Positions 1 to 9,536 are shown, counted from the first letter of the stretch. The stretch: DNA of 64,000 nt from CAXXOK01 sp963678055 (GCA_963678055.1 OY782679.1:1116001-1180000); one strand, 5' to 3'. Numbers and translations: made by a program. Notes: a model not told the origin generated them from the sequence alone.

Positions 1-2
1 CA

Positions 3-1298
3 TTGTCTTCATTTACGCTTAGAGACGGGCTGGAACTGGGTACGGCAAGCGCAGCCACGCAGGTGGAAGGCGGAGACCTAAACCACAGCTGGATGGACTG
101 GGCTACCAGAGGGCACATCAAGGATGGGTCCTCGCCCGCGCGTGCCAATGACCACTGGAACCGCTGGCGGGAAGATGACCAGCTCATGGTCGAAATGGGC
201 ATGCAAATCGCCCGCATCGGTGTGGAGTGGGCACGGATTGAGCCCATGGAGGGCGTGTTTGATCAGCGGGCCATCGACCGCTATGTGCAGGAAGTCCGCT
301 GGTTGAACAAGCATGGCATCAAACCGCTGGTTACGCTGCACCACTTTACCAATCCCATATGGTTTGAGGACATGGGCGCGTTTGAAAAACGTAACAATGT
401 GCAGTATTTCCTGCGCTTTGTGACCAAGATAGTCAATGCGCTGGGCACAGAGGTGAATGAATATATCACCATCAATGAACCCAATGTCTATGCAGTGCAG
501 GGATACTTCACTGGCGAATGGCCGCCGGGCAAGAAAAGCTTTTTCAAGGCTGTACAGGTCATGTCGGTGCTTACGGTGGCGCATGTGCAGGCGTATCAGC
601 TCATCCATGCGCTGCAAAAGGGCATGGGCATGCTGAATACGCGCGTAAGTTTTGCCATGAATATGCATGTGTTTGAGCCGGATAACCCGCACAAGTTTAA
701 ACACAGGCTGGTGAGCTATTTAATTGACCGCTTTTACCAAACGGCGATATCACAGGCGATGGTTCTGGGAAAATTCCGCTGGCCCATGCGCAATTTGGGC
801 AAGATTAAAAAGGGTCTCTACTGGGATTTTATCGCGTTAAACTACTATAACCGCACCACGGTGAGCGGCTTTCGCGTGGGGACCCGCAAGGGCGCGCCGG
901 TGAACGACCTGAACTGGGAAGTGTATCCCCAGGGCATTGTGGATTGCCTGCGCAAACTGTACGCGCTGCACAAGTTGCCCATCTATATTACCGAAAACGG
1001 TACCTGCGACAACAGCGATTCGTTCCGCGCGCGGTACCTGCACGAGCATCTTTTAGCGCTGACAAAATCCGGCTTGCCGGTGAAGCGTTATTATCATTGG
1101 TGCTTTACGGATAATTTTGAATGGGTGGAGGGCGAAAGTGCGCGTTTCGGGCTGGTGCATGTAGACTATCAAACCCAGCAGCGCACGGTGAAGCGTTCCG
1201 GGGCGTTCTTTTCAAAAATCATACAAAACGGCGGCGTGACCGAGGAGATGTACGATGAATTTGTAGCATCGCAGCAGTATCCCGTCAACGCCAAATAG
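3..1298 (+). CDS. GH1 family beta-glycosidase (beta-glucosidase/6-phospho-beta-glucosidase type)
   Basis: Retaining glycoside hydrolase family 1 enzyme of 431 residues, expected to hydrolyse a beta-linked disaccharide or aryl-glycoside in the cytoplasm. The N-terminal LGTASAATQVEGG matches the family's first strand. The acid/base glutamate is E159 in INEPN and the nucleophile is E331 in ITENG; both are intact. Length is near the family's usual 440-480. The first possible start is a TTG at base 3, and no ribosome site can be seen because the window begins here, so the true start may lie just upstream. It leads a four-gene operon, 11 bp ahead of the GH13 gene. Whether the substrate is phosphorylated cannot be told; the non-PTS symporter downstream favours unphosphorylated sugar (inference). 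Confidence 0.88.
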   Translation: MSSFTLRDGLELGTASAATQVEGGDLNHSWMDWATRGHIKDGSSPARANDHWNRWREDDQLMVEMGMQIARIGVEWARIEPMEGVFDQRAIDRYVQEVRWLNKHGIKPLVTLHHFTNPIWFEDMGAFEKRNNVQYFLRFVTKIVNALGTEVNEYITINEPNVYAVQGYFTGEWPPGKKSFFKAVQVMSVLTVAHVQAYQLIHALQKGMGMLNTRVSFAMNMHVFEPDNPHKFKHRLVSYLIDRFYQTAISQAMVLGKFRWPMRNLGKIKKGLYWDFIALNYYNRTTVSGFRVGTRKGAPVNDLNWEVYPQGIVDCLRKLYALHKLPIYITENGTCDNSDSFRARYLHEHLLALTKSGLPVKRYYHWCFTDNFEWVEGESARFGLVHVDYQTQQRTVKRSGAFFSKIIQNGGVTEEMYDEFVASQQYPVNAK

Positions 1299-1309
1299 GG
1301 GAGACACGC

Positions 1310-2932
1310 ATGGCGCAATGGTGGCAGGACAGGGTCGTTTACCAGATTTACCCAAGAAGTTTTCAGGATTCCAATGGCGATGGTATTGGCGATATTCCGG
1401 GCATTATCTCCCGACTGGATGAACTGGAGAAACTCGGCGTTGGTGTGCTTTGGCTGTCACCGGTCTACTGCTCGCCGGATGCCGACAACGGCTATGACAT
1501 CAGCGATTATAAGGATATCAATCCCAAGTTCGGCACTATCCAGGACATGGACCGCTTGTTTGCTGAGGCAAAACAGCATGATATCAAAATTATCATGGAT
1601 TTGGTGATTAACCATACCTCCGACGAGCATGTATGGTTTCAGAAAAGCCGCGATCGCATGGAGCCGTACACCGATTATTACATCTGGAAACCGGCCAAAG
1701 CGGATGGAAGCCCGCCAAACAACTGGACGAGCTTTTTCATGGGCACGGTTTGGACTTGGGATGACAAGCGCGGAGAGTATTACCTGCACCTGTTTGATGA
1801 AAAACAGCCCGATCTGAACTGGCGAAACCCTCGTGTGATGGCGGAGGTCAAGGATATTCTGCGGTTCTGGCTATCGCGCGGAGCAGCAGGGTTCCGCTGC
1901 GATGTAATCAACGTGCTGTATAAGGCCTCGTATGCCGATGGTAAGCCGCGCGCAGCCGTGCGCGGGCTGGAGCACTATAAATCGCGCGATGAAAACCATG
2001 CCATATTGCAGGAGTTTCGCCGGGATGTGCTGGATCATTATGATTGCTTCACCGTGGGCGAGAGCGTTTTTGTGGATGTGGAGGAAGCGCACCGGATGTG
2101 CGATCCACAGCGCCGTGAACTGGATATGATCTTCTATTTCAACCATCTGGAGGTCGACCGCTGGGTGGCGCGCTATATACCTAAGCCTTTCAGCGCAAAG
2201 CGGCTGCTTACCGTGCTTACGCAGTGGCAGCAGGAACTGTCCTGGAATGCTGTGTACTTGGAAAACCACGATCAGCCCCGCATCGTCTCCCATTATGGTG
2301 ACGATAGGAACTATTGGGCGCAGAGCGCGAAGATGCTCGGCACGATGGAATTTACACTGCGCGGCACGCCGTTTATCTTCGAAGGCCAGGAAATCGGCAT
2401 GACGAATGCAGGTTTTTCGTCGATTGAAGAGTATAATGATGTGGAAAGCCATAATATTGATGCATTGATGCGTTCGTTCCACATTCCCAAATTCTTGCGC
2501 CGCCGCTGGATCAGCATCGCGTCGCGCGACAACGCCCGTACGCCCATGCAGTGGTCGGCGGAGGAAAACGCAGGGTTTACCACGGGCAAGCCGTGGCTGC
2601 CGGTGACGAGCAACTATATGCGCATCAACTACGCGGCGCAGGATACGGACCCCAGCTCGGTGCTCAACTTTTACCGCAGGCTCATCCGCCTGCGCGCCGA
2701 AAGCCAGACGCTGAAATACGGGGAGTTCCAGCCGTTGTTTGCCCGCAGACGTGTGATGGCCTACCAGCGGGAATTAAACGGAGAGCGCATCACGGTGGTT
2801 CTGAGCTTTGCCAGACGCAGAACACGCGTGAAGCTACACGGCAGTGTATTGATGGATACCTATGAAAAAACAGAGTTTGACGGCGTTCTGGAGCCTTATG
2901 AAGCCGTCGTCCTGAAGGAGTACAGCCAATGA
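1310..2932 (+). CDS. GH13 alpha-glucosidase (oligo-1,6-glucosidase-like)
   Basis: A 540-residue alpha-amylase-superfamily exo-glucosidase, probably acting on alpha-1,6 or alpha-1,4 gluco-oligosaccharides or sucrose in the cytoplasm. It begins WWQDRVVYQIYPRSFQDSNGDG, the usual start of the oligo-1,6-glucosidase/trehalose-6-phosphate hydrolase group. Region I is DLVINHTS; the catalytic triad is visible as nucleophile D198 (GFRCDVIN), acid/base E251 (TVGES) and transition-state stabiliser D321 (ENHDQPR). There is no signal peptide. The length is slightly under the usual 555-560. The stop overlaps the start of the GH36 gene by 4 bp (ATGA), so the two are translationally coupled. Exact linkage specificity is not readable by eye. 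Confidence 0.9.
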   Translation: MAQWWQDRVVYQIYPRSFQDSNGDGIGDIPGIISRLDELEKLGVGVLWLSPVYCSPDADNGYDISDYKDINPKFGTIQDMDRLFAEAKQHDIKIIMDLVINHTSDEHVWFQKSRDRMEPYTDYYIWKPAKADGSPPNNWTSFFMGTVWTWDDKRGEYYLHLFDEKQPDLNWRNPRVMAEVKDILRFWLSRGAAGFRCDVINVLYKASYADGKPRAAVRGLEHYKSRDENHAILQEFRRDVLDHYDCFTVGESVFVDVEEAHRMCDPQRRELDMIFYFNHLEVDRWVARYIPKPFSAKRLLTVLTQWQQELSWNAVYLENHDQPRIVSHYGDDRNYWAQSAKMLGTMEFTLRGTPFIFEGQEIGMTNAGFSSIEEYNDVESHNIDALMRSFHIPKFLRRRWISIASRDNARTPMQWSAEENAGFTTGKPWLPVTSNYMRINYAAQDTDPSSVLNFYRRLIRLRAESQTLKYGEFQPLFARRRVMAYQRELNGERITVVLSFARRRTRVKLHGSVLMDTYEKTEFDGVLEPYEAVVLKEYSQ

Positions 2933-5271
2933 TCTATGTGCAAAACGGTGAATTTCAGCTAAGCACCAAAACCACCAGCTACTGGTTCCGGGTGACGAAG
3001 TACAAACATCTGGAGCATGTGTACTACGGCAGCCGTCTGCCCGACAATCAGACGATTGACCCGCTTTTGGTCAAGCGGATTATGCCCATGGGCGGTACGG
3101 TGGCCTATACCGAGGACGACAGCAGCTATTGTCTGGATTCGCTCTGCCTGGAGTGGTCGGGCATCGGCAAGGGGGATTACCGCGATACGCCGGCCGAGAT
3201 CAAAATGCCGGATGAAAGCTTTACCGCCGATTTCCGGTACCAGAGCCATACCGTGCAGGACGGTTGCGTGCCGATGAAAACGCTCCCCAACGCCGAAGGT
3301 GACGATGCACAGACCCTGATTGTCACCATGCTGGACGAGAGCAATCACGTGTATTTGGATTTGTACTACACCGTGTTTTACGAAACGGATGTCATCGCCC
3401 GTCGCGCGGTGCTGCGCAACGAAAACAAGCAAGCGCTGACTATCCGCCGCATGATGAGCCTGATGCTGGATATACCAAACAACAACTTCCATATGGTGAC
3501 CTTCGATGGCAACTGGATATCTGAGGGCCGCAAGCACACGCGCCCCGTCACCTTCGGGCTGACGGTCAATTCATCCACCACCGGAGATAGTTCCAACCGG
3601 CACAATCCCGGCTTCCTGCTGGCCTCGGCCGATGCGCGGGAGAACGTGGGCGAGGTGTACGGCTTTAACATACTCTATTCCGGCAACCACTACGGCGCGG
3701 CGGAGCTGAGCACGAATGAGCTGGTGCGCGTCAATCTGGGCATCAATCCGCACTGTTTTGAGTGGAAACTGCAAAAAGGGGAGCAGTTTGAAACCCCGGA
3801 AGCCGTGATGAGCTATGCCGGAGACGGATTTAACGGCCTGTCGCAGCGCTTTCACAGCTTTGTCAACAAGCATATCGTACGCGGAGACTGGAAGGGCAAG
3901 GAGCGTCCCGTGTTGGTCAACAGCTGGGAATCCTTTTACTTTGGCTTCAACCGGCAAAAGCTGTTAGGGCTGGCCCGGTCTGCCAAACGACTGGGTGCGG
4001 AGCTGTTTGTACTGGACGACGGCTGGTTTGGCAGCCGGGATGACGATACAAGCAGTCTTGGCGACTATACTGTAAACGCAAAGAAGCTGCCCAGGGGACT
4101 TTTGGATTTGGCAAACAGTATCCACAAAACGGGACTAAAATTCGGACTGTGGTTTGAGCCGGAAATGGTCAACCCCGACAGCGACCTGTACCGTGCACAC
4201 CCCGAATACGCGGTGCAGGTGAAGGCCAAAACACCGGCAATGGGGCGCCATCAGATGGTGCTGGACCTGTGCAATCCCGCTGTGCGGGATTATATTGTGC
4301 AAAACGTGTCTCAGGTGCTGGACACCTGCAAGGTGGATTATGTGAAGTGGGATTACAACCGCCATATGACCGACTGCTATTCGCCCTGCGTCAGAGATCA
4401 GGGGGAGTTTTACCACCGGTATATGCTGGGACTTTATGATGTATTGACGCGCATATTTCGCCCGCGCCCGCATATTTTGCTGGAAAGCTGTTCCTCCGGC
4501 GGCAACCGCTTTGATTTGGGCATGCTCTGCTTTTCGCCGCAGATTTGGACATCCGACGATACCGATCCCGTGGAACGCCTGCGCATTCAAGGCGGGCTGA
4601 CAAACCTGTATCCGCCGTCATGCATGGGGGCGCATGTGGCCGCTGTGCCCAGCCACCAAACCGTGCGCGAAACGCCGCTTTCTACACGCTTTAATGTAGC
4701 AGCATTTGGCTGTCTTGGGTATGAAATGGATGTGAGAACACTATCGTTTACCGAGCGCAGAGAGGTAAAGCGCCAGATTGCCTTTTACAAGCAGCACCGT
4801 AAGGTGCTGCAGTTTGGCACGTTTTACCGCGGGGATGCCGACAGGGACAACCAAATCACCTGGCACTGTGTAAACGACAAGCAAACCGGCGGCGTGGCCG
4901 GGTTTTTCCAAACGCAGTTCGATCCCGCCGCACGCTTTGACCGCCTGAAAATCGGGGGCCTGCTGCCCCAGAAGCGCTACCGCGTGCAAACTGTTTCGCA
5001 GCGGTTTTTTATCAAGCGGTTTGGGAGTTTGGTGTCGCATGCACTGCCGGTACACCTGAAGGCGGACGGGTTTCTGTTTTCCAAACTCAATCGTTTTTAT
5101 GCACTGCAAAGTAATGTGGAAACCTACACAGCGGCCGGGCAGCTGCTGGCACAGGGCATACAGCTCAACAACCAGTTTATTGGTACGGGGTACCATGCCA
5201 AATTACGCCTGCTGCTGGACTATGGGTCCAACCTGTATACCGTGCAGGCTGAACAGGAGACAAGTGCATGA
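2929..5271 (+). CDS. GH36 alpha-galactosidase
   Basis: A 780-residue alpha-galactosidase that would release galactose from melibiose, raffinose or stachyose inside the cell. An N-terminal beta-sandwich (about residues 1-330) is followed by the TIM barrel with LDDGWFG near residue 363, the nucleophile D475 in YVKWDYNR, the substrate-binding LLESCSSGGNRFD segment and the acid/base D543 in TSDDTDP, then a C-terminal beta domain. Length is typical of clostridial GH36 (about 730-750), slightly long. It overlaps the preceding GH13 gene and the following transporter gene by 4 bp each. Together with GH13 it could dismantle raffinose-family sugars completely (inference). Confidence 0.93.
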   Translation: MIYVQNGEFQLSTKTTSYWFRVTKYKHLEHVYYGSRLPDNQTIDPLLVKRIMPMGGTVAYTEDDSSYCLDSLCLEWSGIGKGDYRDTPAEIKMPDESFTADFRYQSHTVQDGCVPMKTLPNAEGDDAQTLIVTMLDESNHVYLDLYYTVFYETDVIARRAVLRNENKQALTIRRMMSLMLDIPNNNFHMVTFDGNWISEGRKHTRPVTFGLTVNSSTTGDSSNRHNPGFLLASADARENVGEVYGFNILYSGNHYGAAELSTNELVRVNLGINPHCFEWKLQKGEQFETPEAVMSYAGDGFNGLSQRFHSFVNKHIVRGDWKGKERPVLVNSWESFYFGFNRQKLLGLARSAKRLGAELFVLDDGWFGSRDDDTSSLGDYTVNAKKLPRGLLDLANSIHKTGLKFGLWFEPEMVNPDSDLYRAHPEYAVQVKAKTPAMGRHQMVLDLCNPAVRDYIVQNVSQVLDTCKVDYVKWDYNRHMTDCYSPCVRDQGEFYHRYMLGLYDVLTRIFRPRPHILLESCSSGGNRFDLGMLCFSPQIWTSDDTDPVERLRIQGGLTNLYPPSCMGAHVAAVPSHQTVRETPLSTRFNVAAFGCLGYEMDVRTLSFTERREVKRQIAFYKQHRKVLQFGTFYRGDADRDNQITWHCVNDKQTGGVAGFFQTQFDPAARFDRLKIGGLLPQKRYRVQTVSQRFFIKRFGSLVSHALPVHLKADGFLFSKLNRFYALQSNVETYTAAGQLLAQGIQLNNQFIGTGYHAKLRLLLDYGSNLYTVQAEQETSA

Positions 5272-6647
5272 CAAATCAATCGGGCAGGAGAAACAGTGTT
5301 TTTTTCGGGCTGGGGACCATCGGGCGGGATATGTTCTACACCATGGTCAGTTTATATGTTCTCTTTTACATTACCGATGTACGTGGCGTAAGCGATGCGA
5401 CCCTAGCGGTGATCACGGTGCTATTGTTTGTGCTGCGTACGTTTGATGCATTTAACGATCCCATCATGGGGCTGATTGTGGACAACACCAAGTCCCGCTA
5501 TGGTAAATTCAAACCGTGGATCCTGATCGGTGCATTGATTGGCGGTGTCAGCATGGTGCTGATGTTTACCGATCTGAACCTGTCGGGCACGGTGTACGTT
5601 ATCATGTTCGGGCTGTTCTATGTGATATGGGATGCGTTCTACGGCCTGAATGATATTGCCTACTGGTCGATGATGCCGTCTCTGACGACCGACCAGAGAC
5701 AGCGGGAGTCCATCGGCTCGTTTGCACGCATCTGTGCCAATATTGGCATGTTTGCGGTGGTGGTCGGCATCGTCCCGCTGACCAACGCCCTGTCCGATGC
5801 GGTGGGCAGCCCGAAAACTGGCTGGCTATTGTTTGCGATCATCATCGCAGTCTTGATGATCGGGTTTCAGCTGTTTACGCTGCTTGGCGTCAGGGAACGC
5901 AAGGGCTACTTCCGGGAGGAGGAAAAAACCTCCCTGCGGGATATGCTGCGCGTGCTGGTTAAGAACGATCAGCTGATGTGGGTGGCGGTATCGATGTCGC
6001 TGTTCATGATCGGCTACACGACCACAACCTCGTTTGGTTTGTATTTCTTCAAGTATGCGTTCGGCAATGAGGGCATGTACGCCATATTTGCACTGGTGCT
6101 GGGCGTATCGCAAATCACGGCGCTGGCCGTGTTTACCAAAGTCCGCGCACGGTTTTCACGCCGCAAACTCTACACCGGGGCAACCATGCTGGTTGTCGCG
6201 GGCTACATACTGTTCTTTGTCGCCCCCATGAACATGGTGTGGCTTGGGGCGGCAGGTATCCTGATCTTTGTGGGACAGGCCTTCATTCAAATGCTGATGC
6301 TGATGTTTTTGACCGATACCATTGAGTACGGCCAGTGGAAACTGGGCAAACGAAACGAAAGCATCACGTTTTCTGTGCAGCCGTTCATCAATAAAATCGG
6401 CGGCGCAATCGCCAACGGGGTCGTGGGACTTACGCTGATCCTCTCGGGCATCAACAAAGCGAAAACGGCGGCGGATGTGAGCGCGGATGGTATTTTGCTA
6501 ATGAAATTTTCCATGCTGGTGCTGCCGTTGACGGTGATTTTGCTGGGATATATCGTGTATATGAAGAAATTCAAAATCGACGAGGAAGTCCATGTGAAAA
6601 TTCTGCAAATGCTGCGCGCCCGCGGCGATATCGAAAACAATTTGTAA
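5268..6647 (+). CDS. GPH-family sugar:cation symporter
   Basis: A 459-residue major-facilitator-type permease of the glycoside-pentoside-hexuronide:cation symporter family (MelB/LacS/XynP relatives), expected to have 12 membrane helices and to import an unphosphorylated oligosaccharide with Na+ or H+. Family signatures are the early NDPIMGLIVDNTKSRYGKFKPWI loop after helix 2 and the late DTIEYGQWKLGKRNES segment. There is no C-terminal PTS IIA domain. It is the last gene of the operon, overlapping the GH36 stop by 4 bp, and is followed by a strong bidirectional terminator. The linked alpha-galactosidase suggests melibiose or raffinose as cargo; that is inference from context. Confidence 0.9.
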   Translation: MTNQSGRRNSVFFGLGTIGRDMFYTMVSLYVLFYITDVRGVSDATLAVITVLLFVLRTFDAFNDPIMGLIVDNTKSRYGKFKPWILIGALIGGVSMVLMFTDLNLSGTVYVIMFGLFYVIWDAFYGLNDIAYWSMMPSLTTDQRQRESIGSFARICANIGMFAVVVGIVPLTNALSDAVGSPKTGWLLFAIIIAVLMIGFQLFTLLGVRERKGYFREEEKTSLRDMLRVLVKNDQLMWVAVSMSLFMIGYTTTTSFGLYFFKYAFGNEGMYAIFALVLGVSQITALAVFTKVRARFSRRKLYTGATMLVVAGYILFFVAPMNMVWLGAAGILIFVGQAFIQMLMLMFLTDTIEYGQWKLGKRNESITFSVQPFINKIGGAIANGVVGLTLILSGINKAKTAADVSADGILLMKFSMLVLPLTVILLGYIVYMKKFKIDEEVHVKILQMLRARGDIENNL

Positions 6648-6671
6648 GCGCGCATCGGTTTGCGCTGATAC

Positions 6672-6700
6672 AAAACAGCCGCGCTAAGCGCGGCTGTTTT
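6672..6700. terminator. Bidirectional intrinsic terminator between symporter gene and serS
   Basis: A perfect 13-bp stem (6672-6684 with 6688-6700) around a 3-base TAA loop, with A-run on one side and T-run on the other. It sits between the convergent sugar operon and serS and would serve both. Confidence 0.9.
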
Positions 6701-6716
6701 GTTAGTATAGCAAGGG

Positions 6717-8003
6717 TTACCACTTGGGCTTGATGACCGTGTTCCCGCCCATATAGGGTTGCAGGGCTTTGGGAATGGAAACGCTGAAATCCTCGTTGAG
6801 GTTATTTTCCAAAAACGCAATCAGCATGCGCGGCGGCGCTGCCACGGTATTGTTCAGGGTGTGGGCCAGCGTGTTACCGCCTTCGCCTCTGATGCGGATT
6901 TTCAGCCTGCGTGCCTGTGCATCGCCAAGGTTTGAGCACGAACCGACCTCGAAATACTTCTGCAGGCGCGGTGACCATGCTTCCACGTCAAGCGACTTTA
7001 CTTTCAAGTCCGCCAAATCGCCCGAGCAGCATTCCAGCGTCCGCACGGGGATATCCAGCGTCTGGAAGAACGCGACGGTATTCTGCCAAAGCTTTTCAAA
7101 CCACGCCTGGCTGTCTTCCGGCTTGCAGACCACGATCATTTCCTGTTTTTCAAACTGGTGAATGCGATATACGCCGCGCTCCTCAATGCCGTGGGCGCCC
7201 TTCTCCTTGCGGAAGCAGGGCGAGTACGAGGTCATGGCGTAGGGGAGCTCATCTTCCTTTAAAATCTGATCGGTGAATTTGCCGATCATGGAATGCTCTG
7301 AGGTGCCGATCAGATACAGGTCTTCATCCTCAATTTTGTACATCATGGCATTGAGCTCGGCAAAGCTCATTACGCCGTCCACCACGGAGGAACGAATCAT
7401 ATACGGCGGGATGCAATAGGTAAAGCCTTTGTCGATCATAAAATCGCGTGCGTAGGACAGTACCGCCGAGTGCAGGCGTGCAATATCGCCCATCAGGTAA
7501 TAAAATCCGTTACCAGCCACGCGGCGTGCCGCATCCAGATCCAAGCCTTGAAAACGCTCCATCAGCTCGGTATGGTAGGGGATATCAAATGCGGCAGGCT
7601 TGGCATCGCCAAACACTTCGCGTTCCACGTTTTCGCTGTCATCCTTGCCGATGGGTACATCGTCTGCCATCATCTGCGGCAGAACGAGCATAATTTTGTT
7701 AAGCTTTTCCTCGGCTTCCGTCAGCTGTTGTTCCAGGGCTGTCAGCTGCGCGGCCTGGTCGGTCACCTGCTGCTTTACAGCCTCGGCATCGGCCAGTTTC
7801 TTTTGTGCCATCAGTTGCCCGATCTGTTTGGACAGTTTATTGCGGTTGGCCCGCAGTTCGCTGCTGCTGTTTTTCAGGCGGCGGACGTCTTCATCCAATG
7901 CGATGGCTTCATCCACCATTGGCAGTTTATGGCCCTGAAATTTCTTTTGAATGTTTTTCTTTACGGCCTCAGGGTTTTCGCGTACGAAACGAATATCAAG
8001 CAT
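6717..8003 (-). CDS. serS: Seryl-tRNA synthetase
   Basis: Charges tRNA-Ser with serine; class II synthetase of 428 residues, the usual length. An N-terminal helical arm of about 110 residues (coiled-coil, rich in K/E/Q/L) is followed by the catalytic core, with the motif 2 region FRKEKGAHGIEERGVYRIHQFEK and motif 3 near the C-terminus in NNTVAAPPRMLIAFLENN. The start used is the ATG before LDIRFVRENPE, which is preceded by GGAAAGGCGG at a proper distance; an in-frame ATG 14 codons upstream lacks such a site and lies in the leader. The gene is controlled by a T-box leader immediately upstream, so expression should rise when tRNA-Ser is uncharged. Confidence 0.96.
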   Translation of the reverse strand: MLDIRFVRENPEAVKKNIQKKFQGHKLPMVDEAIALDEDVRRLKNSSSELRANRNKLSKQIGQLMAQKKLADAEAVKQQVTDQAAQLTALEQQLTEAEEKLNKIMLVLPQMMADDVPIGKDDSENVEREVFGDAKPAAFDIPYHTELMERFQGLDLDAARRVAGNGFYYLMGDIARLHSAVLSYARDFMIDKGFTYCIPPYMIRSSVVDGVMSFAELNAMMYKIEDEDLYLIGTSEHSMIGKFTDQILKEDELPYAMTSYSPCFRKEKGAHGIEERGVYRIHQFEKQEMIVVCKPEDSQAWFEKLWQNTVAFFQTLDIPVRTLECCSGDLADLKVKSLDVEAWSPRLQKYFEVGSCSNLGDAQARRLKIRIRGEGGNTLAHTLNNTVAAPPRMLIAFLENNLNEDFSVSIPKALQPYMGGNTVIKPKW

Positions 8004-8036
8004 AGGGGTACCGCCTTTCCAGTTCAATGCATAGGG

Positions 8037-8276
8037 TAAAAGCAAACGTCCCCGCCAGCAGCTTTCGCTGCCAACAGGGACGGAGTACGTTCAATCTCCG
8101 CGGTGCCACCCGGCTTAAACACAGTTGTGTTTCTCTCGCGTACGCTATATCGGGCGTGCCCGGCCGGCTCGTCGCCTGCTTGCTCCTGCGGTGGAAATAC
8201 TGGTTTCGTTTACGGGCTTTCAGCCAAGGCCCGCTCTCTGCCAAAACGAATCCCCAATGGTTTCCGCGATCATAGC
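8037..8276 (-). promoter_or_regulatory. T-box leader of serS, candidate UCC specifier
   Basis: The conserved T-box sequence GGGTGGCACCGCGG reads on the minus strand at about 8098-8111, followed by a terminator hairpin (arms within 8048-8081, a GAAA loop) and a T-rich tract at 8046-8037. Upstream, Stem I can be drawn with GCGG/CCGC and TTCGTTT/AAACGAA pairings. The bulge on its 3' side carries UCC at 8195-8193 followed by A, a serine codon in the position expected of the specifier. Established mechanism: uncharged tRNA-Ser stabilises the antiterminator. Specifier assignment is my reading of the fold, not a computed alignment. Confidence 0.88.
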
Positions 8277-8282
8277 ACTATC

Positions 8283-8311
8283 AGTATACCCAACACAGGC
8301 AATGTTGGCAA
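8283..8311 (-). promoter_or_regulatory. Sigma-A promoter of serS leader
   Basis: Minus-strand TTGCCA (8311-8306), a 17-bp spacer and TATACT (8288-8283). It places the transcript start just before the T-box. Confidence 0.75.
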
Positions 8312-8312
8312 G

Positions 8313-9476
8313 TTAAATGTTTGCGTACACGGCGTTGCGGATTCTGCGAATCACTGCGTTGGTGCCTGCACCGGCAATCTGCTGCATAACAACGAGGATG
8401 GATTTTGTATCCGGGCTAACGCTCATATACGTGCCCGTCCAGCCATCCCAGCCGAACTCTCCCTTAGCGCCCAGTGAGAACGACTGTCCAGGAGACAGCA
8501 AAACGCGCATCAGGCCGCCGTAGCCACAGCCAAGTACCGAATCCCACACCAGATAGCTTTGCTGCTGGGGGGTCAGATGATTTTCGGACAGCCACGAAAC
8601 AGAATTCTTGGACAGTATCCGCTCCTTTTTCAGCTTGCCGCTGCCAAGCAGCATCCGCCCGAAATGCATAACATCGTCGATGGTGGAGTAGATGCCTGCG
8701 CCGCCTTCCAAAACGCTTGGCAGGGAGAATACGCCATGCAGGGACTCGGACTCTGGATGGGTTTTCAGCCCCGTTTCCGTGCGCTCATATACAGTCACCA
8801 GGCGGTCGCGCTTTTCGGCCGGCACAAAGAAGTCGGTATCGGTCATATGCAGAGGCTCAAACAGAACATCCGCCATATATTCGTTAATCGGTTTGCCGGA
8901 CACCACCTCAATCACCGCGCCCAGCACATCTGCCGAGGTGCCGTACTTCCAGGCCTCGCCCGGTTGGTGCGCCAGCGGGCTTTGCCCGATGCGGTTGGCT
9001 GCGGCGATGGTGGAAAGCGGGCTTTGATCCATCATTTCCTGTTTCAGCTGCCCGTACAGCGCGGTCATAGCTCGCTCTGCGGGTTCTTCTTCGCCGGGGT
9101 AGGGCAGACCGGAGGTCATCGTGAACAGATCACGCACCTGGACCGGGCGTTTTACGGGCTCGGTTTCGGTATCGCTCAGGGCAACACGCTGATCTTTGAA
9201 GCCCTCCAGAAAATCCGATATGGGGGCGAGTAAGTCCAGCTGGCCGCGCTCGATCAGCGTCATCGCGGTGACGGCTGTCATGGGCTTGGACAGTGAATAC
9301 AGGCGGTAGATGGAGTCGCGCGCAATTGGTTTCTGCTGCTGAATATCGGCAAGGCCGTGAAGTTTAAACAGTGCTTCTTCATCGTCATGCCAAAGCATGA
9401 CAGCCGCACATGCGTTTTCGCCCTTGGCGGTGGCGTCTTCCAGGATTCGTTCTATATCCCGTTTTAATTGTTTCAT
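8313..9476 (-). CDS. Serine hydrolase of the beta-lactamase class C/esterase family
   Basis: A 387-residue protein of the class C beta-lactamase/penicillin-binding-protein-like family. The nucleophile motif SxxK is present as SLSK (in YRLYSLSKPMT). The second motif appears as YGT rather than the YSN/YAN of true class C lactamases, in KYGTSADVLGAVIE, and the C-terminal motif region is GWDGWTG with no clear KTG, so an esterase or D-amino-acid-peptide hydrolase is more likely than antibiotic resistance. There is no signal peptide, implying a cytoplasmic enzyme. Start chosen at the ATG before KQLKRDIE, preceded by AAAGGAGC; a longer in-frame extension has no ribosome site and covers the promoter. 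Confidence 0.8.
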   Translation of the reverse strand: MKQLKRDIERILEDATAKGENACAAVMLWHDDEEALFKLHGLADIQQQKPIARDSIYRLYSLSKPMTAVTAMTLIERGQLDLLAPISDFLEGFKDQRVALSDTETEPVKRPVQVRDLFTMTSGLPYPGEEEPAERAMTALYGQLKQEMMDQSPLSTIAAANRIGQSPLAHQPGEAWKYGTSADVLGAVIEVVSGKPINEYMADVLFEPLHMTDTDFFVPAEKRDRLVTVYERTETGLKTHPESESLHGVFSLPSVLEGGAGIYSTIDDVMHFGRMLLGSGKLKKERILSKNSVSWLSENHLTPQQQSYLVWDSVLGCGYGGLMRVLLSPGQSFSLGAKGEFGWDGWTGTYMSVSPDTKSILVVMQQIAGAGTNAVIRRIRNAVYANI

Positions 9477-9507
9477 CGTATATTCGCTCCTTTGGAACTT
9501 TGTTTGA

Positions 9508-9536
9508 AGCATATCACCATAGGATTTTCCTGTCAA
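9508..9536 (-). promoter_or_regulatory. Sigma-A promoter of the serine hydrolase gene
   Basis: Minus-strand TTGACA (9536-9531), 17-bp spacer, TATGCT (9513-9508); start codon about 30 bases downstream. Confidence 0.75.

Noticed and set aside
8313..9476. A beta-lactamase resistance gene
   Set aside because: SxxK is present but the second and third motifs do not match true class C lactamases and there is no signal peptide for export.
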